A DNA stretch of 57,408 bases, taken from assembly GCA_964457225.1 (NCBI GenBank), contig CAYWEM010000017.1:1-57408 (forward strand). The letters are read 5' to 3'. Below are positions 50,500 through 57,408 of this stretch, one piece after another (the first letter of the stretch is position 1; each line of letters begins with the position of its first letter). The notes under the pieces are model-generated. The model was not told the origin of the DNA. It ran no database searches and saw only the letters and a program-made list of their open reading frames with translations. Source of the stretch: CAYWEM01 sp964457225 (GTDB lineage Bacteria; Acidobacteriota; Aminicenantia; UBA2199). The translations under genes and the position numbers were made by a program.

Positions 50500-50717
50500 T
50501 GAACCGCTGGTTGCGCCTGTTTCTTTTCATCGTATTGAGCGGCACCCTGGTCTACGACCTGTTGGTCCGGATTCACTCCGCTTCAGGTCACTGGTGGGAC
50601 GCCGTTCCCGGTTATTTCATCATCTTCGGCCTGGCTGGTTCCCTCGCTTCGGTTTATTTCGCCAAGTTCTGCGGACATCATTTCCTGCAAAAGAAGGTTG
50701 ATTACTATGAAGATTGA
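50499..50717 (+). CDS. Small membrane protein between antiporter subunits
   Basis: A 72-residue protein with two predicted membrane helices (LFLFIVLSGTLVYDLLV, and YFIIFGLAGSLASVYF). Its start overlaps the D2 stop (TGATG), and its end overlaps D3 by 11 bp. I do not recognise a family. The tight coupling suggests a small accessory or assembly subunit of the complex. Confidence 0.75.
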   Translation: MNRWLRLFLFIVLSGTLVYDLLVRIHSASGHWWDAVPGYFIIFGLAGSLASVYFAKFCGHHFLQKKVDYYED

Positions 50718-52437
50718 ATTCTTCATGATTCCCGGCCTCCTCCTGACGGCGGCCGCCCTGCTGCTGCCCCTGTTGCCCCGGCGCTGGCGCTCCGTTTTAT
50801 GCGTGGCCGCCCCGGCCCTGGTTTTCCTGCTGGTGGCCCGGGCCGCGGATGGGGCCCAGGTCGAATTGTCTTTCCTGGGCTTCAACCTGATGCCCTTCCG
50901 CCTGGATGCGCTGAGCCGGGTTTTCGGGCTCATCTTCTGTTTCGTTCTCGGCGCCGCCGGGCTGTTCGCCTGGAACCTGCGTGACCGGGGGCAACAGACA
51001 GCGGCCATGCTCTACGGGGCGGCATCACTGGGAGTGACTTTCAGCGGTGATTACCTGACCCTGTTCATTTTCTGGGAAATCATGGCCGTGGCTTCGACCT
51101 TCCTGGTCTGGGCCAGGCGTGACAGTATTTCCCGGCGGGCCGGCTTGCGTTACCTGATCATTCACCTGTTCGGCGGCGGTATTCTCTTTGCCGGGATCCT
51201 GCTCCAGTTTTCAACGGCGGGGGACCTGCTCATCGGTTCCCTGAGCGCAACGGCAGCCGGAACGGCATCCTGGCTGATCCTGGCCGGCATCGGCCTGAAC
51301 GCCGCCATTCCGCCCCTGCACTCCTGGCTGCCTGACGCCTATCCCAAGGCGACCATTACCGGGGCGGTTTTCATGAGCGCCCTGACCAGTAAGGTGGCGG
51401 TATACGCCCTGGCCCGCATTTTTCCGGGCTGGACCGTTCTGATCTGGCTGGGCACGATCATGGCTGTTTACGGTGTGATTTACGCTATCCTGGCCGATGA
51501 TATGCGCGAGATTCTTTCCTATCACATAGTCTGCCAGGTCGGATACATGGTGGCGGCCATCGGCATCGGCAGCGAAATGGCCCTTGACGGGGCCAGCGCT
51601 CACGCGGTCAACAACATCCTGTATAAAACCCTGATGTTCATGGCCGTGGGCGCGGTGATGCAGGTGACGGGCAAAAGCAGGCTCAGTCAACTGGGCGGGC
51701 TTTACGGCCGTATGCCGCTGGTTTTCTTTCTTTACCTGGTGGGAGCTCTTTCCATTTCCGGTTTCCCGCTGTTCAACGGCTTCGTCAGCAAGGGCATGGT
51801 GGTCGGAGCCGCGGCCTACGCTCATCTCGACTGGGTGGTCATGCTTCTGCTGCTGGCTTCCCTGGGCACTTTTGTCAGCGTCGGCCTGAAACTGCCCTAT
51901 TACTGCTGGCTGGCCGGGGATAAAAGCAATACAGCCCGGGATGTGCCGGCTGCCCAGCCTGCGGCCATGCTGTTGCTGGCCATCCCCTGCCTGGTTTTCG
52001 GTGTTGCCCCGATGCTGCTGGGCAGCCTCCTGCCCTTCCAGGTTGATCCCCATGCCTATACCACGGCCCATGTCCTGGAAAGCGTGCAGATGCTGGGCGC
52101 GGCTTTCATAGTTTTCTGGCTGCTGAAAAAAAAGCTGACACCAAAGCCTTCACAGTTGCTTGACCTGGACTGGTTTTACCGCCGTCCCGAGGCTTTGTCC
52201 CGGAGCGTTTTCGTGGAAGCTCCAGGCCGTTTTTTCGATTTCTGGGAAAAGCAGGTACAGGCCCTGACCGCCCGCCTGGTTGCCTTCAGCCGCAATCCCT
52301 ACGATCTGTTGCGGCCGGGAAAGGTCCGCGCGTATTCGCCCGATCTGTATCGTTCGCCCAGTCAGATCCTGGTCATGGCCGTTTTTGCAGTCTTCCTGCT
52401 GATGGTGGCCATGGGCCTGTTTTTCAGCGCGGGCTGA
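50707..52437 (+). CDS. Diverged proton-translocating subunit D3 (MrpD-like)
   Basis: A 576-residue antiporter-type subunit starting at the ATG at 50707. TM5 Glu is present (FIFWEIMAVAS), as are SALTSKVAVYALAR (TM8 Lys) and GFVSKGMVV (TM12 Lys). The TM7 position reads GIGLNAAIPPLHSWLPDAYP, so the usual Lys is Asn. A C-terminal extension of about 100 residues holds a charged amphipathic stretch (LDLDWFYRRPEAL, FDFWEKQVQALTARLVAFSRN) and a last helix, like the lateral helix of NuoL-type subunits. Confidence 0.9.
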   Translation: MKIEFFMIPGLLLTAAALLLPLLPRRWRSVLCVAAPALVFLLVARAADGAQVELSFLGFNLMPFRLDALSRVFGLIFCFVLGAAGLFAWNLRDRGQQTAAMLYGAASLGVTFSGDYLTLFIFWEIMAVASTFLVWARRDSISRRAGLRYLIIHLFGGGILFAGILLQFSTAGDLLIGSLSATAAGTASWLILAGIGLNAAIPPLHSWLPDAYPKATITGAVFMSALTSKVAVYALARIFPGWTVLIWLGTIMAVYGVIYAILADDMREILSYHIVCQVGYMVAAIGIGSEMALDGASAHAVNNILYKTLMFMAVGAVMQVTGKSRLSQLGGLYGRMPLVFFLYLVGALSISGFPLFNGFVSKGMVVGAAAYAHLDWVVMLLLLASLGTFVSVGLKLPYYCWLAGDKSNTARDVPAAQPAAMLLLAIPCLVFGVAPMLLGSLLPFQVDPHAYTTAHVLESVQMLGAAFIVFWLLKKKLTPKPSQLLDLDWFYRRPEALSRSVFVEAPGRFFDFWEKQVQALTARLVAFSRNPYDLLRPGKVRAYSPDLYRSPSQILVMAVFAVFLLMVAMGLFFSAG

Positions 52438-52470
52438 ATTGAAAAACTGGGTGAAAACCGCGCGGTCAGG

Positions 52471-52499
52471 TTGCAAATCGGGATTTAAAATGTTAGAGT
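52471..52499 (+). promoter_or_regulatory. Candidate promoter for the 2-oxoacid:ferredoxin oxidoreductase operon
   Basis: TTGCAA (52471-52476) and TAGAGT (52494-52499) are 17 bp apart, 24 bp before the ferredoxin start. Confidence 0.45.
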
Positions 52500-52522
52500 A
52501 AAATCTAGTTCATGGAGGAGCA

Positions 52523-52750
52523 ATGGCAGCCAAAGGATATGTTGAGATTTCCCGGGAAGGATGCAAGGGGTGCGAACTCTGCGTCCGCTTCTGCCCGGTC
52601 AAGTGCCTGGCCCTGAATACCAATGACACTAATACCTTCGGCCTGCACTTCGCCTATCAGGCCGAACCGGACAAGTGCATCGCCTGCGCCAGCTGTGCCG
52701 TGATCTGTCCGGATGCGGCCATCACTGTTTATCGCCGCGAACAAAAATAG
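52523..52750 (+). CDS. korD: 2-oxoacid:ferredoxin oxidoreductase, ferredoxin-like delta subunit
   Basis: A 75-residue protein with two [4Fe-4S] motifs, CKGCELCVRFCP and CIACASCAVICP. It carries electrons from the thiamine-diphosphate subunit to free ferredoxin. GGAGGAG precedes the ATG. First gene of a D-A-B-C operon. The substrate could be 2-oxoglutarate or branched-chain 2-oxoacids; sequence alone does not decide. Confidence 0.9.
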   Translation: MAAKGYVEISREGCKGCELCVRFCPVKCLALNTNDTNTFGLHFAYQAEPDKCIACASCAVICPDAAITVYRREQK

Positions 52751-52764
52751 AACGGGAGGGCATC

Positions 52765-53823
52765 GTGTCCGAAACCAGATTCATGAAAGGAAACGAAGCA
52801 TTGGCCGAAGCGGCCATCAGGGCCGGCATGCAGGGGTACTTCGGGTACCCGATCACCCCGCAGTCGGAGATAATCGAGTACCTGGCCGTGGAAGAGCCCA
52901 AGCACAAGTACGTTCTGCTCCAGGCCGAAAGCGAAGTCGCCTCGGTGAACATGGTCTACGGGGCGGCCGCGGCCGGTTCCCGGGTCATGACCACCACTTC
53001 TTCTCCGGGTTTTTCCCTGATGCAGGAAGGTATATCCTATATCGCCTGCGCCGAACTGCCCTCGGTGTTCGTCAACGTCTGCCGCGGCGGCCCGGGCCTG
53101 GGCACCATTCAGCCCAGCCAGGGGGACTACTTCCAGGCGGTCAAGGGCGGCGGTCACGGTGACTACCGTTTGATAGTCCTCGCTCCCAATTCGGTCCAGG
53201 AGACGGTAGACCTTACCGTGCTCGCTTTCGAGCTGGCCGACCGCTATCGCAATCCGGTGCTGATCCTGGTTGACGGGGCCATCGGCCAGATGATGGAAAA
53301 AGTGGTCCTGCCTGAACCCTTGGAGTACAAGCCCGACAAGCCCTGGGCCACCACCGGTAAGGGATCCGGCCGGGAGCGCAATATCATCACCTCGCTAAAC
53401 ATCAAGTCGGAAGACATGGAGAAAAAGAACAACGAACTGCAGGCCAAGTACCGGGAGATTGCCAAAAATGAAGTTCGTTTCGAGGAATACCGTTTGGAAG
53501 GCGCCGAAGTGGTAATAGTGGCCTATGGTCTCAGTTCACGTATTGCCAAGAAAACCGTTGACCTGGCCCGCCAGGAAGGCCTGGCCATGGGCCTGTTGCG
53601 GCCGATAACCCTCTGGCCTTTCCCGGCCGCCAGGATCCAGGAACTGGCCGGTATGCCCACAACCAGGCTCTTCGTGTCTTTGGAAATGAGTGCCGGCCAG
53701 ATGGTCGAAGATGTGCAACTGGCGGTCAACGGCCGCAAGCCGGTTGGCTTTTACGGCCGCACCGGGGGGATCATTTTCTCACCCGAGGAAGTCCTGGAAA
53801 ACATCAAGAGTCAGATTTCCTAA
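52765..53823 (+). CDS. korA: 2-oxoacid:ferredoxin oxidoreductase, alpha subunit
   Basis: A 352-residue KorA/VorB-type subunit. The GTG at 52765 is chosen because of GGGAGGG at 52754-52760. FMKGNEALAEAAIRAGMQGYFGYPITPQSEI is diagnostic, followed by QAESEVASVNMVYGAAAAG and TTSSPGFSLMQEGISY. It forms the substrate and CoA-binding part of the enzyme that oxidatively decarboxylates 2-oxoacids to acyl-CoA with reduction of ferredoxin. Confidence 0.93.
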   Translation: MSETRFMKGNEALAEAAIRAGMQGYFGYPITPQSEIIEYLAVEEPKHKYVLLQAESEVASVNMVYGAAAAGSRVMTTTSSPGFSLMQEGISYIACAELPSVFVNVCRGGPGLGTIQPSQGDYFQAVKGGGHGDYRLIVLAPNSVQETVDLTVLAFELADRYRNPVLILVDGAIGQMMEKVVLPEPLEYKPDKPWATTGKGSGRERNIITSLNIKSEDMEKKNNELQAKYREIAKNEVRFEEYRLEGAEVVIVAYGLSSRIAKKTVDLARQEGLAMGLLRPITLWPFPAARIQELAGMPTTRLFVSLEMSAGQMVEDVQLAVNGRKPVGFYGRTGGIIFSPEEVLENIKSQIS

Positions 53824-53833
53824 GGAGCGCCAG

Positions 53834-54586
53834 ATGAAAGAAGGATACAAGCTAGTTTATGAAAGGCCCAAGACCCTGCTGTCCCGGCGCATGCATTATT
53901 GCCCGGGCTGTTTTCACTCGACCATGCACAAGCTGATCATGGAAGTGGTCGAGGAAATGGGGATCCAGGAAAAAACCGTCGGGGTATGCCCGGTGGGTTG
54001 CTCGGTCTTCGCCTACGACTACATGGATATCGATATGCAGGAAGCGGCTCACGGCCGGGCGGCCGCGGTGGCCACGGCGGTCAAGCGCATGCTGCCTGAC
54101 CGGGTGGTCTTTTCCTACCAGGGAGACGGTGACCTGGCGGCTATCGGCCTGGCTGAAACCATGCACGCCTGCAACCGCGGTGAGCGTTTCACCTTTTTCT
54201 TCATCAACAACGGCATCTACGGGATGACCGGGGGCCAGATGGCGCCGACCACCCTGGAAAAGCAGAAGACCAGCACTTCACCCTATGGTCGCGATGTCGG
54301 CAACGTCGGCCAGCCCCTGAAAATGACTGAAATGGTGTCCGCCCTGGATGGCGTGGCTTATGCCGAAAGAGTGTCATGCAACACCCCGGCCAATGCCCGC
54401 AAGGCCAAGAAAGCCATCCGCCGGGCTTTTGAAATTCAGATGCAGGGGCTTGGCACCACCTTCATCGAGGTGGCCTCCAATTGTCCTTCCGGCTGGAAAT
54501 GCACACCGCTGTCTTCGCTGGACTGGATCAACGAACGCGTCCTGCCTTACTTTCCGCTGGGCGTTTTCAAAGAACCGACTGAGTAA
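53834..54586 (+). CDS. korB: 2-oxoacid:ferredoxin oxidoreductase, beta (thiamine diphosphate) subunit
   Basis: A 250-residue subunit starting at 53834 (AAGGAG upstream). The ThDP/Mg motif is GDGDLAAIG ... NNGIYGMTGGQMAPTT. Cysteines in HYCPGC and VGVCPVGCS lie at positions that bind the catalytic [4Fe-4S] cluster in this family. It is coupled to korA with a 10-bp gap. Confidence 0.94.
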   Translation: MKEGYKLVYERPKTLLSRRMHYCPGCFHSTMHKLIMEVVEEMGIQEKTVGVCPVGCSVFAYDYMDIDMQEAAHGRAAAVATAVKRMLPDRVVFSYQGDGDLAAIGLAETMHACNRGERFTFFFINNGIYGMTGGQMAPTTLEKQKTSTSPYGRDVGNVGQPLKMTEMVSALDGVAYAERVSCNTPANARKAKKAIRRAFEIQMQGLGTTFIEVASNCPSGWKCTPLSSLDWINERVLPYFPLGVFKEPTE

Positions 54587-54601
54587 AGAGAGGAGGCCAT
54601 C

Positions 54602-55138
54602 ATGTTACAGGAAATGATCTTTGCCGGTTTCGGTGGTCAGGGCGTGCTTTCAATGGGCAAGCTGATCGCCTACGCGGCCATGAAAGAAGGCAAGGAAGTG
54701 AGCTGGATGCCCTCCTACGGGCCGGAAATGCGCGGCGGCACTGCCAATTGCATGGTCAACATCAGCGACGAGCCGATTTCTTCGCCCATAGTCAACCAGT
54801 ACGACGTGGTTGTGGTGCTCAACCTGCCCTCCTTGAAAAAATTCCTGGACAAGGTCAAGCCGGGCGGCATCCTGATCTGGGAAAGCAGTACCATCAAAGA
54901 GACCCCGGTGCGTGACGGCATCCGCATCCACGCCCTGCCGGCCATCGAGCTGGCCACCCGGGATCTCGGTGACACCAAGGTGATGAACATGCTGGTACTG
55001 GGCGCCCTGGTCAAGGTCAACCCGATTGTGAAGAAAGAAAGCCTGCTGAATGCTCTCAAGGAAAACCTGCCGGCCCGTCACCACCACCTGCTGCCGCTCA
55101 ACGAGCGGGCCATCGAAATGGGCATGAACCAGCTTTGA
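54602..55138 (+). CDS. korC: 2-oxoacid:ferredoxin oxidoreductase, gamma subunit
   Basis: A 178-residue gamma subunit with IFAGFGGQGVLSMGKL (the family start), SYGPEMRGGTANCMV and VLNLPSLKKFLDKVKPGG. All four subunits of the enzyme are thus encoded in order D-A-B-C, and ferredoxin reduced here could feed the upstream ion-pumping complex if a suitable oxidoreductase exists elsewhere. Confidence 0.94.
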   Translation: MLQEMIFAGFGGQGVLSMGKLIAYAAMKEGKEVSWMPSYGPEMRGGTANCMVNISDEPISSPIVNQYDVVVVLNLPSLKKFLDKVKPGGILIWESSTIKETPVRDGIRIHALPAIELATRDLGDTKVMNMLVLGALVKVNPIVKKESLLNALKENLPARHHHLLPLNERAIEMGMNQL

Positions 55139-55151
55139 ACGGGAGAACAAC

Positions 55152-56003
55152 GTGAAAACGATCGATCTGTCGCTGCTGAAGGAAAAAGTCAGGCTGGCGG
55201 TTCAGGAAGCGAATTTCGAAATCGATCCTGATCTGCGTGCGGCGGTTGAGAATGCCATTCCAGTTGAGAAATCCGCGGCCGGCCGGGAAATCTGCCGGCA
55301 GATATTGACCAATGCCGAAATCGCCCGGGAAGAACAGTTGGCTCTGTGCCAGGATACCGGCCTGGCCCTCTTCTTCGTCACCATGGGGGAAGAAGTCAGG
55401 ACGGTGAGAAACGGCTTTGCCGGAATCGCCGATGCCATCCGCCAGGGAACGGTCGAGGGCTACCAGGAAGGCTATTTGCGCAAATCGGTCTGTGATCCCC
55501 TGACCAGGGAGAATACCAAGGACAACACCCCGGTTTTCATTCACTGGGAAATCGTTCCGGGTGATGTTTTTGAAGTGGTTTTCATGGCCAAGGGGGGAGG
55601 GGCTGAAAACATGAGCGCCCTGAAGATGATGACCCCGGCATCGGGCCTGGCCGGCATCGAAGAATTCGTCCTGGCCACGGTTGAAAAAGCCGGACCCAAT
55701 CCCTGTCCTCCGACCGTAGTTGGAGTAGGTATCGGGGGCAATTTCGACCAGTCGGCCCTGCTGGCCAAGAAAGCCCTGCTGCGAAAGCCGCTGGGCAGTC
55801 ACCATCCCGAGCCTTTTTACGCCGACCTGGAAAAGCGGTTGCTGGAAAAGATAAACCGCAGCGGGATAGGGCCGATGGGCCTGGGCGGCACCTGGACCTC
55901 TTTGGCGGTCCACGTTGAAAAAGCTCCCTGCCACATAGCCTCGCTGCCGGTGGCCGTCAACGTCAATTGTCACTCGCACCGAATGCTGGTCATCGATATC
56001 TGA
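55152..56003 (+). CDS. Class I fumarate hydratase, alpha subunit
   Basis: A 283-residue two-subunit-type fumarase (or tartrate dehydratase-like) alpha chain beginning with a GTG, GGGAG upstream. Its three likely [4Fe-4S] ligands are Cys in ALCQDTGLAL, NPCPPTVVG and NVNCHSHRM. It hydrates fumarate to malate together with a beta subunit. No beta subunit follows; the next gene is an RNA-binding protein, so the partner must lie elsewhere. It is 13 bp after korC and likely in that operon. Confidence 0.9.
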   Translation: MKTIDLSLLKEKVRLAVQEANFEIDPDLRAAVENAIPVEKSAAGREICRQILTNAEIAREEQLALCQDTGLALFFVTMGEEVRTVRNGFAGIADAIRQGTVEGYQEGYLRKSVCDPLTRENTKDNTPVFIHWEIVPGDVFEVVFMAKGGGAENMSALKMMTPASGLAGIEEFVLATVEKAGPNPCPPTVVGVGIGGNFDQSALLAKKALLRKPLGSHHPEPFYADLEKRLLEKINRSGIGPMGLGGTWTSLAVHVEKAPCHIASLPVAVNVNCHSHRMLVIDI

Positions 56004-56158
56004 AAAACGTGTTTTCGGCTTGATTAATCCTGAAATGTCACGCCTGGTTGAGAAACCCGTCTTTTTCTAAGTGTCTGCATGAGCATTCGGAGCAATTCCA
56101 CCCCAATAGATCTGATGTCAATCGAGTCTGATCATTGCCAATTAAAAAGGAGATGTTT

Positions 56159-56455
56159 ATGAATATTTACGTCGGCAACCTGCCCTGGGAAATCCAGGAA
56201 GAAGATCTCAGGCAGCTTTTCGAACCTTTCGGCGCGGTTGATTCGGTGGCGGTCATCAAGGATAAGCTCAGCAACCGGTCAAAGGGCTTCGGTTTTGTCG
56301 AAATGCCGATTACCGCCGAGGCCCGTGAAGCCATCGAGACCCTGAACGGCAAGGAAGTCAAGCGCCGGGTGCTGAGGGTGAACGAAGCCCAGCCGCGCAA
56401 GGAAGATGGCGCTTTCAGGAGAGAAAGACGCGACCGTAACGAACGCGATTATTGA
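56159..56455 (+). CDS. RRM-type RNA-binding protein
   Basis: A 98-residue single RNA-recognition-motif protein, starting at the ATG at 56159 with AAAGGAG. RNP2 (IYVGNL) and RNP1 (KGFGFVEM) are intact, and the C-terminus is a basic Arg/Asp-rich tail (RRERRDRNERD). Such small RRM proteins in bacteria are often cold- or stress-linked RNA chaperones. Its 155-bp upstream region is long but I saw no specific switch in it. Confidence 0.92.
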   Translation: MNIYVGNLPWEIQEEDLRQLFEPFGAVDSVAVIKDKLSNRSKGFGFVEMPITAEAREAIETLNGKEVKRRVLRVNEAQPRKEDGAFRRERRDRNERDY

Positions 56456-56463
56456 GATAAAAG

Positions 56464-56485
56464 ACCGGGTGCAGAAAATCCCGGT
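56464..56485. terminator. Possible weak bidirectional hairpin between converging genes
   Basis: ACCGGG (56464-56469) pairs with CCCGGT (56480-56485) between the converging RRM and lipoprotein genes. No T-run follows on either strand. Confidence 0.3.
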
Positions 56486-56514
56486 TACCCCAGATAAATG
56501 ATTCCGCGGGCGGC

Positions 56515-57009
56515 TTATCTCTGCAGGGCCCGCTCCAGTAATTCAACCGGACGGTTGCTGAGCAGTTTGACCAGTTCCTGGTCTCCTTTCTGGAAATTGT
56601 AGTAAGCCACCGCTTCGCCCAGCAGGCTGTCTTTCTGGAATACGTGCCTGCCGCGATGTTCACCGAGATAGGAATTCGCCGCCCCGAACTGGCTGATGTC
56701 CTGTTCCCTGAGGGCCAGGTACTCCTGGTTGAGCTCGGCCATTTTTACCTGGTATTTATCGTAGAGCGCCTCCAGTTGCGGAGTCAGGTCCTCGGGCTCA
56801 GGCTTGGCCGCGGCCAGTTCAACCACCTTGGCCACGCATTCGTCAAAAACTTCCAGGATCCGCTGGGCCAGAACAACGCCGGCGGTTTCAGGCACTTTTC
56901 CTTCAACCGGGGTCGTCATTTCACTGCTTTCATCCGTTTTGCCTCCGCAGGCCGGCAGGAAGATCAATCCGGCCGCCAGCAGAATCAACAGGAATAGTCT
57001 TTTCTTCAT
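56515..57009 (-). CDS. Hypothetical lipoprotein (164 aa)
   Basis: The ATG at 57009 is chosen because AGGAGG precedes it and the product then starts with a lipoprotein signal (lipobox LPAC). The mature part is helical and acidic, with a probable coiled coil (LEALYDKYQVKMAELNQEYLALREQDI). No known family recognised. Ends in a Leu/Arg-rich helix. Confidence 0.7.
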   Translation of the reverse strand: MKKRLFLLILLAAGLIFLPACGGKTDESSEMTTPVEGKVPETAGVVLAQRILEVFDECVAKVVELAAAKPEPEDLTPQLEALYDKYQVKMAELNQEYLALREQDISQFGAANSYLGEHRGRHVFQKDSLLGEAVAYYNFQKGDQELVKLLSNRPVELLERALQR

Positions 57010-57051
57010 ATTCAACCTCCTGAAAAGGTCACTGAGATTTGTCAACATCCC

Positions 57052-57080
57052 AATGTACCCCACGCGGTTTTTTTTTGCAA
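57052..57080 (-). promoter_or_regulatory. Candidate promoter for the 56515 lipoprotein
   Basis: On the minus strand TTGCAA (57080-57075) and TACATT (57057-57052) are 17 bp apart, about 43 bp before the ATG. Confidence 0.35.
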
Positions 57081-57238
57081 ATAACCATGTTGTATAAGTT
57101 TTTTCAAAATAAAACACATACAAAACAATCTTTTTTAAGCGACTGCGATGGGGTAGGGTGTCTGACTTTTAACCAAAACCCATTTGAATGGGCGTGGAGC
57201 AAAAACAGGGCCAAAATCACTCCTTAGTTATCGATACT

Positions 57239-57270
57239 GTTTTATCTACGCCCCCTTGTGCCCATTAGGG
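57239..57270. repeat. Degenerate partial CRISPR-like repeat
   Basis: Thirty-two bases running from GTTTTATCTACGCCCCC to CCCATTAGGG resemble the first 32 bases of the 49-bp repeat when a one-base shift is allowed. It starts 39 bp before the first full repeat, out of phase with the 82-bp period. Confidence 0.45.
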
Positions 57271-57277
57271 ATTGTTT

Positions 57278-57408
57278 GTTTCAATCCACGGCCCTTTATG
57301 CCCTTTGGGTATGCGCGAGGGGCGACTTGCCGAAATATGCGTCAGCCGTTGCAACGTCAGTTTCAATCCACGCCCCTTTATGCCCTTTGGGTATGCGCGA
57401 GGGGCGAC
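57278..57408 (-). CRISPR. CRISPR-like array, two 49-nt repeats and one 33-nt spacer at the window edge
   Basis: Repeats at 57278-57326 and 57360-57408 match at 48 of 49 positions and flank a 33-nt spacer (57327-57359). The repeat begins GTTTCAATCCACGCCCC and ends GGGGCGAC, like reverse-oriented type I-C repeats (normally about 32 nt), but with a 24-nt loop that itself has ATGCCC-TTT-GGGTAT. The mismatch is in the outermost repeat and breaks the CGCCCC/GGGGCG stem, as expected at the leader-distal end, so transcription is probably leftwards and the leader and any cas genes lie beyond the window. Confidence 0.72.

Larger units (their letters stand above)
57010..57277. other. Non-coding flank of the CRISPR-like array
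   Basis: About 270 bp without a supported gene. Besides the lipoprotein promoter it holds CCCATT-TG-AATGGG (57179-57192), an inverted half-repeat-like GGGCGTGGAGCAAAAAC (57190-57206), and a degenerate repeat (57239-57270). If the array is read on the minus strand this is its trailer side. Confidence 0.5.

Overview
The window reads as a metagenome-type contig from a moderately GC-rich, Gram-negative, anaerobic heterotroph. Outer-membrane beta-barrels, lipobox signal peptides, Lnt, SPOR and AMIN-type amidase indicate a diderm envelope. TPR-linked Ser/Thr kinases, a DUF5916-type barrel, a 2-oxoacid:ferredoxin oxidoreductase, an HdrDE-like membrane protein and an Mbh/Mrp-type antiporter recall Candidatus Aminicenantes or related Acidobacteria-like lineages. 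That placement is inference from gene content; no taxonomic marker was compared. Both ends of the window lie in repeats, as expected of an assembly broken at repeats.

Layout. 1-198: a tandem 61-bp repeat around the first codons of an IS200/RAYT-like transposase. 273-10731 (mostly +): a TPR lipoprotein, a zinc-ribbon Ser/Thr kinase with TolB/TPR sensor, a barrel protein, pyruvate kinase, two exported proteins, and an ECF sigma/anti-sigma pair. 10770-18696 (-): a sigma-54 activator coupled to a TPR-sensor transmembrane kinase, a run of small cysteine-rich and HEAT-repeat proteins, a duplicated barrel protein and a diguanylate cyclase. 18818-20736: an AbiEi/AbiEii toxin-antitoxin pair between two 75-bp direct repeats that are the 3' end of a small neighbouring gene. 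20788-23412: a large HExxH lipoprotein. 23530-26952 (-): molybdenum-cofactor operon moeA-moaA-moaC-MOSC-mog behind a Moco-type riboswitch whose translational switch can be read in the sequence. 27000-29480: DUF5916-type protein. 29925-35565: a peptide-type binding protein, then Lnt, SPOR, slipin and NfeD. 35762-38191: HerA-like ATPase.

38263-38781 holds tRNA-Val, tRNA-Asp and tmRNA, followed by amidase, GerMN-domain protein, glutamate racemase and an HdrDE-like Fe-S/cytochrome b protein. 43390-56003 is the energy block: malic enzyme, an 11-gene Mrp/MbhA-H-type ion-translocating module with three NuoL/M/N-like subunits behind a perfect sigma-70 promoter, then a four-subunit 2-oxoacid:ferredoxin oxidoreductase and a fumarase alpha subunit. 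Together these would link C4/C3 acid metabolism to reduced ferredoxin and a Na+/H+ gradient, although no ferredoxin-oxidising partner of the antiporter arm is in the window. An RRM RNA-binding protein and a lipoprotein follow. The right edge enters a CRISPR-like array (57278-57408) with 49-nt repeats that carry type I-C-like ends and an enlarged central loop.

The observations most worth checking are the AbiE cassette with att-like flanks, the long-loop CRISPR repeat, the Moco switch, promoters that point to leaderless mRNAs, and the Mbh-like cluster with a diverged third antiporter subunit.
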